From NCBI RefSeq assembly GCF_014699115.1, contig NZ_JACXAD010000024.1, positions 1-64,000 on the forward strand: a DNA stretch of 64,000 nucleotides. The letters are read 5' to 3'. Numbering within the stretch: the first letter of the stretch is position 1; the number at the start of each line of letters is the position of its first letter. Under the pieces are notes generated by a model. The model ran no database searches and had not been told where the DNA came from. It saw only the letters and a list, made by a program, of their open reading frames with translations. This DNA is from Hymenobacter montanus. GTDB lineage: Bacteria > Bacteroidota > Bacteroidia > Cytophagales > Hymenobacteraceae. This document shows, piece by piece, positions 62,813-64,000 of the stretch. The position numbers and the translations under genes are program-made.

Positions 62813-64000
62813 TTAAAGTGGCGAAGTCAAGGCAATGGTGCTATTGGTGGCCGAAAAAGGCATCACCAGCGTGGGACTGAGCTGTCCGACCGGGGTTCCT
62901 GAAATGCTATCATAGCTGACCCCCCTGGTCTTTGCCAAGTCAAAGGTTTCGTTGATCATGTCGACAATATCTGCCCAGTTCCAGCTTCCGGTAATTCTGG
63001 GGGTTAATCCAAGCAGCAGGCACTGCGGCGGCTTCTGATTCGGCTGATTTGCATGAAAGGCAATTCCCGTTGTTTGATTTTTGTTGGGGATGACATCCAC
63101 CCACTCATCAATCATTAGCCCAACTTCGTAGGTGCCCATGCTGTATGATGACGAGCCACCAGGGATGGAGATGGCAAATGCTACCCTGCCTTCCTGTAAG
63201 GCCGCGTCGTTATTCACCGTAGAGCCTAACCAGCGGTCTGTCGAGCTGCTTGCATTGTACGGCACTTGAGCGGGGAACAGCTTCCGGTCGTCGGTAAAGG
63301 CATCCAGGTTAATTCCGGACGCCAGGGCGCTGAGAAACTCGTAGTTGGCCGTATTTTTCCGGACTTTCGAGATGCCGCACAGCCATTCATCCATAACGTA
63401 CGGGTTGCTGGCATGGCCTCTGAGCAAAGTAGTCGTTGGGTCGGTCGAAAGCTGAGCATTAAGCAGGGCCTGATCGGCGGCCCGGAGCTTAAAGCGCGGC
63501 AGTGCAATGAATGCCCGGCCAAACAAGGCTTTGTAGCCCTGAAGGCACTTGTTAATAAAGGCATCATCGCCCGATGTTGGCACCGTAGGTGCCGGGGTCG
63601 GCGGGAAAATGGCCTGATAGCTCGTCAGCCTGGCGTGAGCCTCTTTTGATATGGCGGTAGCCCGTTGGGTTATGGCCGTAAAATCTTCCGCGGTTTCGTC
63701 CGGAAAATATTCGTAAACGGTTTGCTCTAAGCCGTACCAGCTAAGGTTATGAACATATCCTTTCAGGGTTGCCAGCGAAGGAGCCAGGGTGGCGCTTAGG
63801 ACGTTTTGCAGCTCGCCATCCAGTAAGGATAGCTTGGTTTCAAAGTCCGTTTTCGTCGCTAAAAGCCGGCTGGTGTAAAAATTACCGTTGTCGTACTCGT
63901 TGACTTCCGCGGCCGCTTCGGTAGGAGCAACGTAGTCGGTGGTTCTCAGGCTTCGGCATGAAGTAATGATGTCGCGGCTACTCTTCAGCACCGAGAGCAT
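62813..64000 (-). CDS. Large protein of unknown function (partial, N-terminus uncertain or off window)
   Basis: At least 395 residues. The frame is open to the window edge, so the ATG at 64000 may be internal. Helical N-terminal part (KTDFETKLSLLDGELQNVLS), then FIALPRFKLRAADQALLNAQ and a distinctive C-terminal block with YEVGLMIDEWVDVIPNKNQT, TGIAFHANQPNQKPPQCLLL and GLTPRITGSWNWADIVDMIN. No known domain is recognised. It forms a unit with the WRVGEFKGEDAG protein encoded 12 bases downstream; further genes may lie beyond the edge. Confidence 0.7.
   Translation of the reverse strand: MLSVLKSSRDIITSCRSLRTTDYVAPTEAAAEVNEYDNGNFYTSRLLATKTDFETKLSLLDGELQNVLSATLAPSLATLKGYVHNLSWYGLEQTVYEYFPDETAEDFTAITQRATAISKEAHARLTSYQAIFPPTPAPTVPTSGDDAFINKCLQGYKALFGRAFIALPRFKLRAADQALLNAQLSTDPTTTLLRGHASNPYVMDEWLCGISKVRKNTANYEFLSALASGINLDAFTDDRKLFPAQVPYNASSSTDRWLGSTVNNDAALQEGRVAFAISIPGGSSSYSMGTYEVGLMIDEWVDVIPNKNQTTGIAFHANQPNQKPPQCLLLGLTPRITGSWNWADIVDMINETFDLAKTRGVSYDSISGTPVGQLSPTLVMPFSATNSTIALTSPL

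Overview
The window looks like a chromosome segment of a GC-rich Bacteroidota from the order Cytophagales, most probably Hymenobacter or a close relative. The supporting signs are four large secreted proteins with type IX secretion (T9SS) C-terminal sorting domains, DUF4097, DUF5916, DUF1684, DUF2807 and carboxypeptidase-regulatory-like families, Bacteroidota-type -7 boxes (TAnnTTTG) in front of several genes, and few Shine-Dalgarno sequences. The genus is inferred; no rRNA, tRNA or CRISPR array was seen.

Left part (1-26.7 kb): a minus-strand FG-GAP repeat lipoprotein runs off the left edge. It is followed by a 1618-residue multidomain T9SS protein, a HupE/UreJ-like membrane protein, a PIN-domain toxin with an HTH antitoxin inserted between duplicated pieces of the neighbouring genes, an M1 peptidase, a DUF11-like T9SS protein, an aminotransferase/cytochrome b561 operon, an AmpD-type amidase lipoprotein, an AT-richer exoribonuclease, and a T9SS multidomain cytochrome c. 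IS and coding relics lie in the gaps.

Middle (26.7-43.6 kb): a housekeeping block on the minus strand carries pheT, an M16 peptidase, a small coiled-coil gene, zapA and rny (RNase Y). Around and after it lie radC, uvsE (UV damage endonuclease), a metallophosphoesterase, DUF1684 and several small secreted or lipid-anchored proteins, including a Ser/Gly/Thr-rich low-complexity protein.

Right part (43.9-64 kb): two successive paralogous cassettes each hold an ECF sigma factor, a zinc-finger anti-sigma protein fused to HEAT-like repeats, and two exported DUF4097 proteins. Each is preceded by a similar CTGTAAC promoter-like element, suggesting two autoregulated envelope-response circuits. Next come a DUF5916 outer-membrane protein, a HipA-like/DUF3037 pair, a TonB-receptor relic, a GIN-domain lipoprotein, a T9SS M1 peptidase and a membrane-bound AraC regulator. 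The window ends in an AT-richer accessory segment with a PTH2-like small protein and a two-gene unit of large proteins of unknown function that runs off the right edge.
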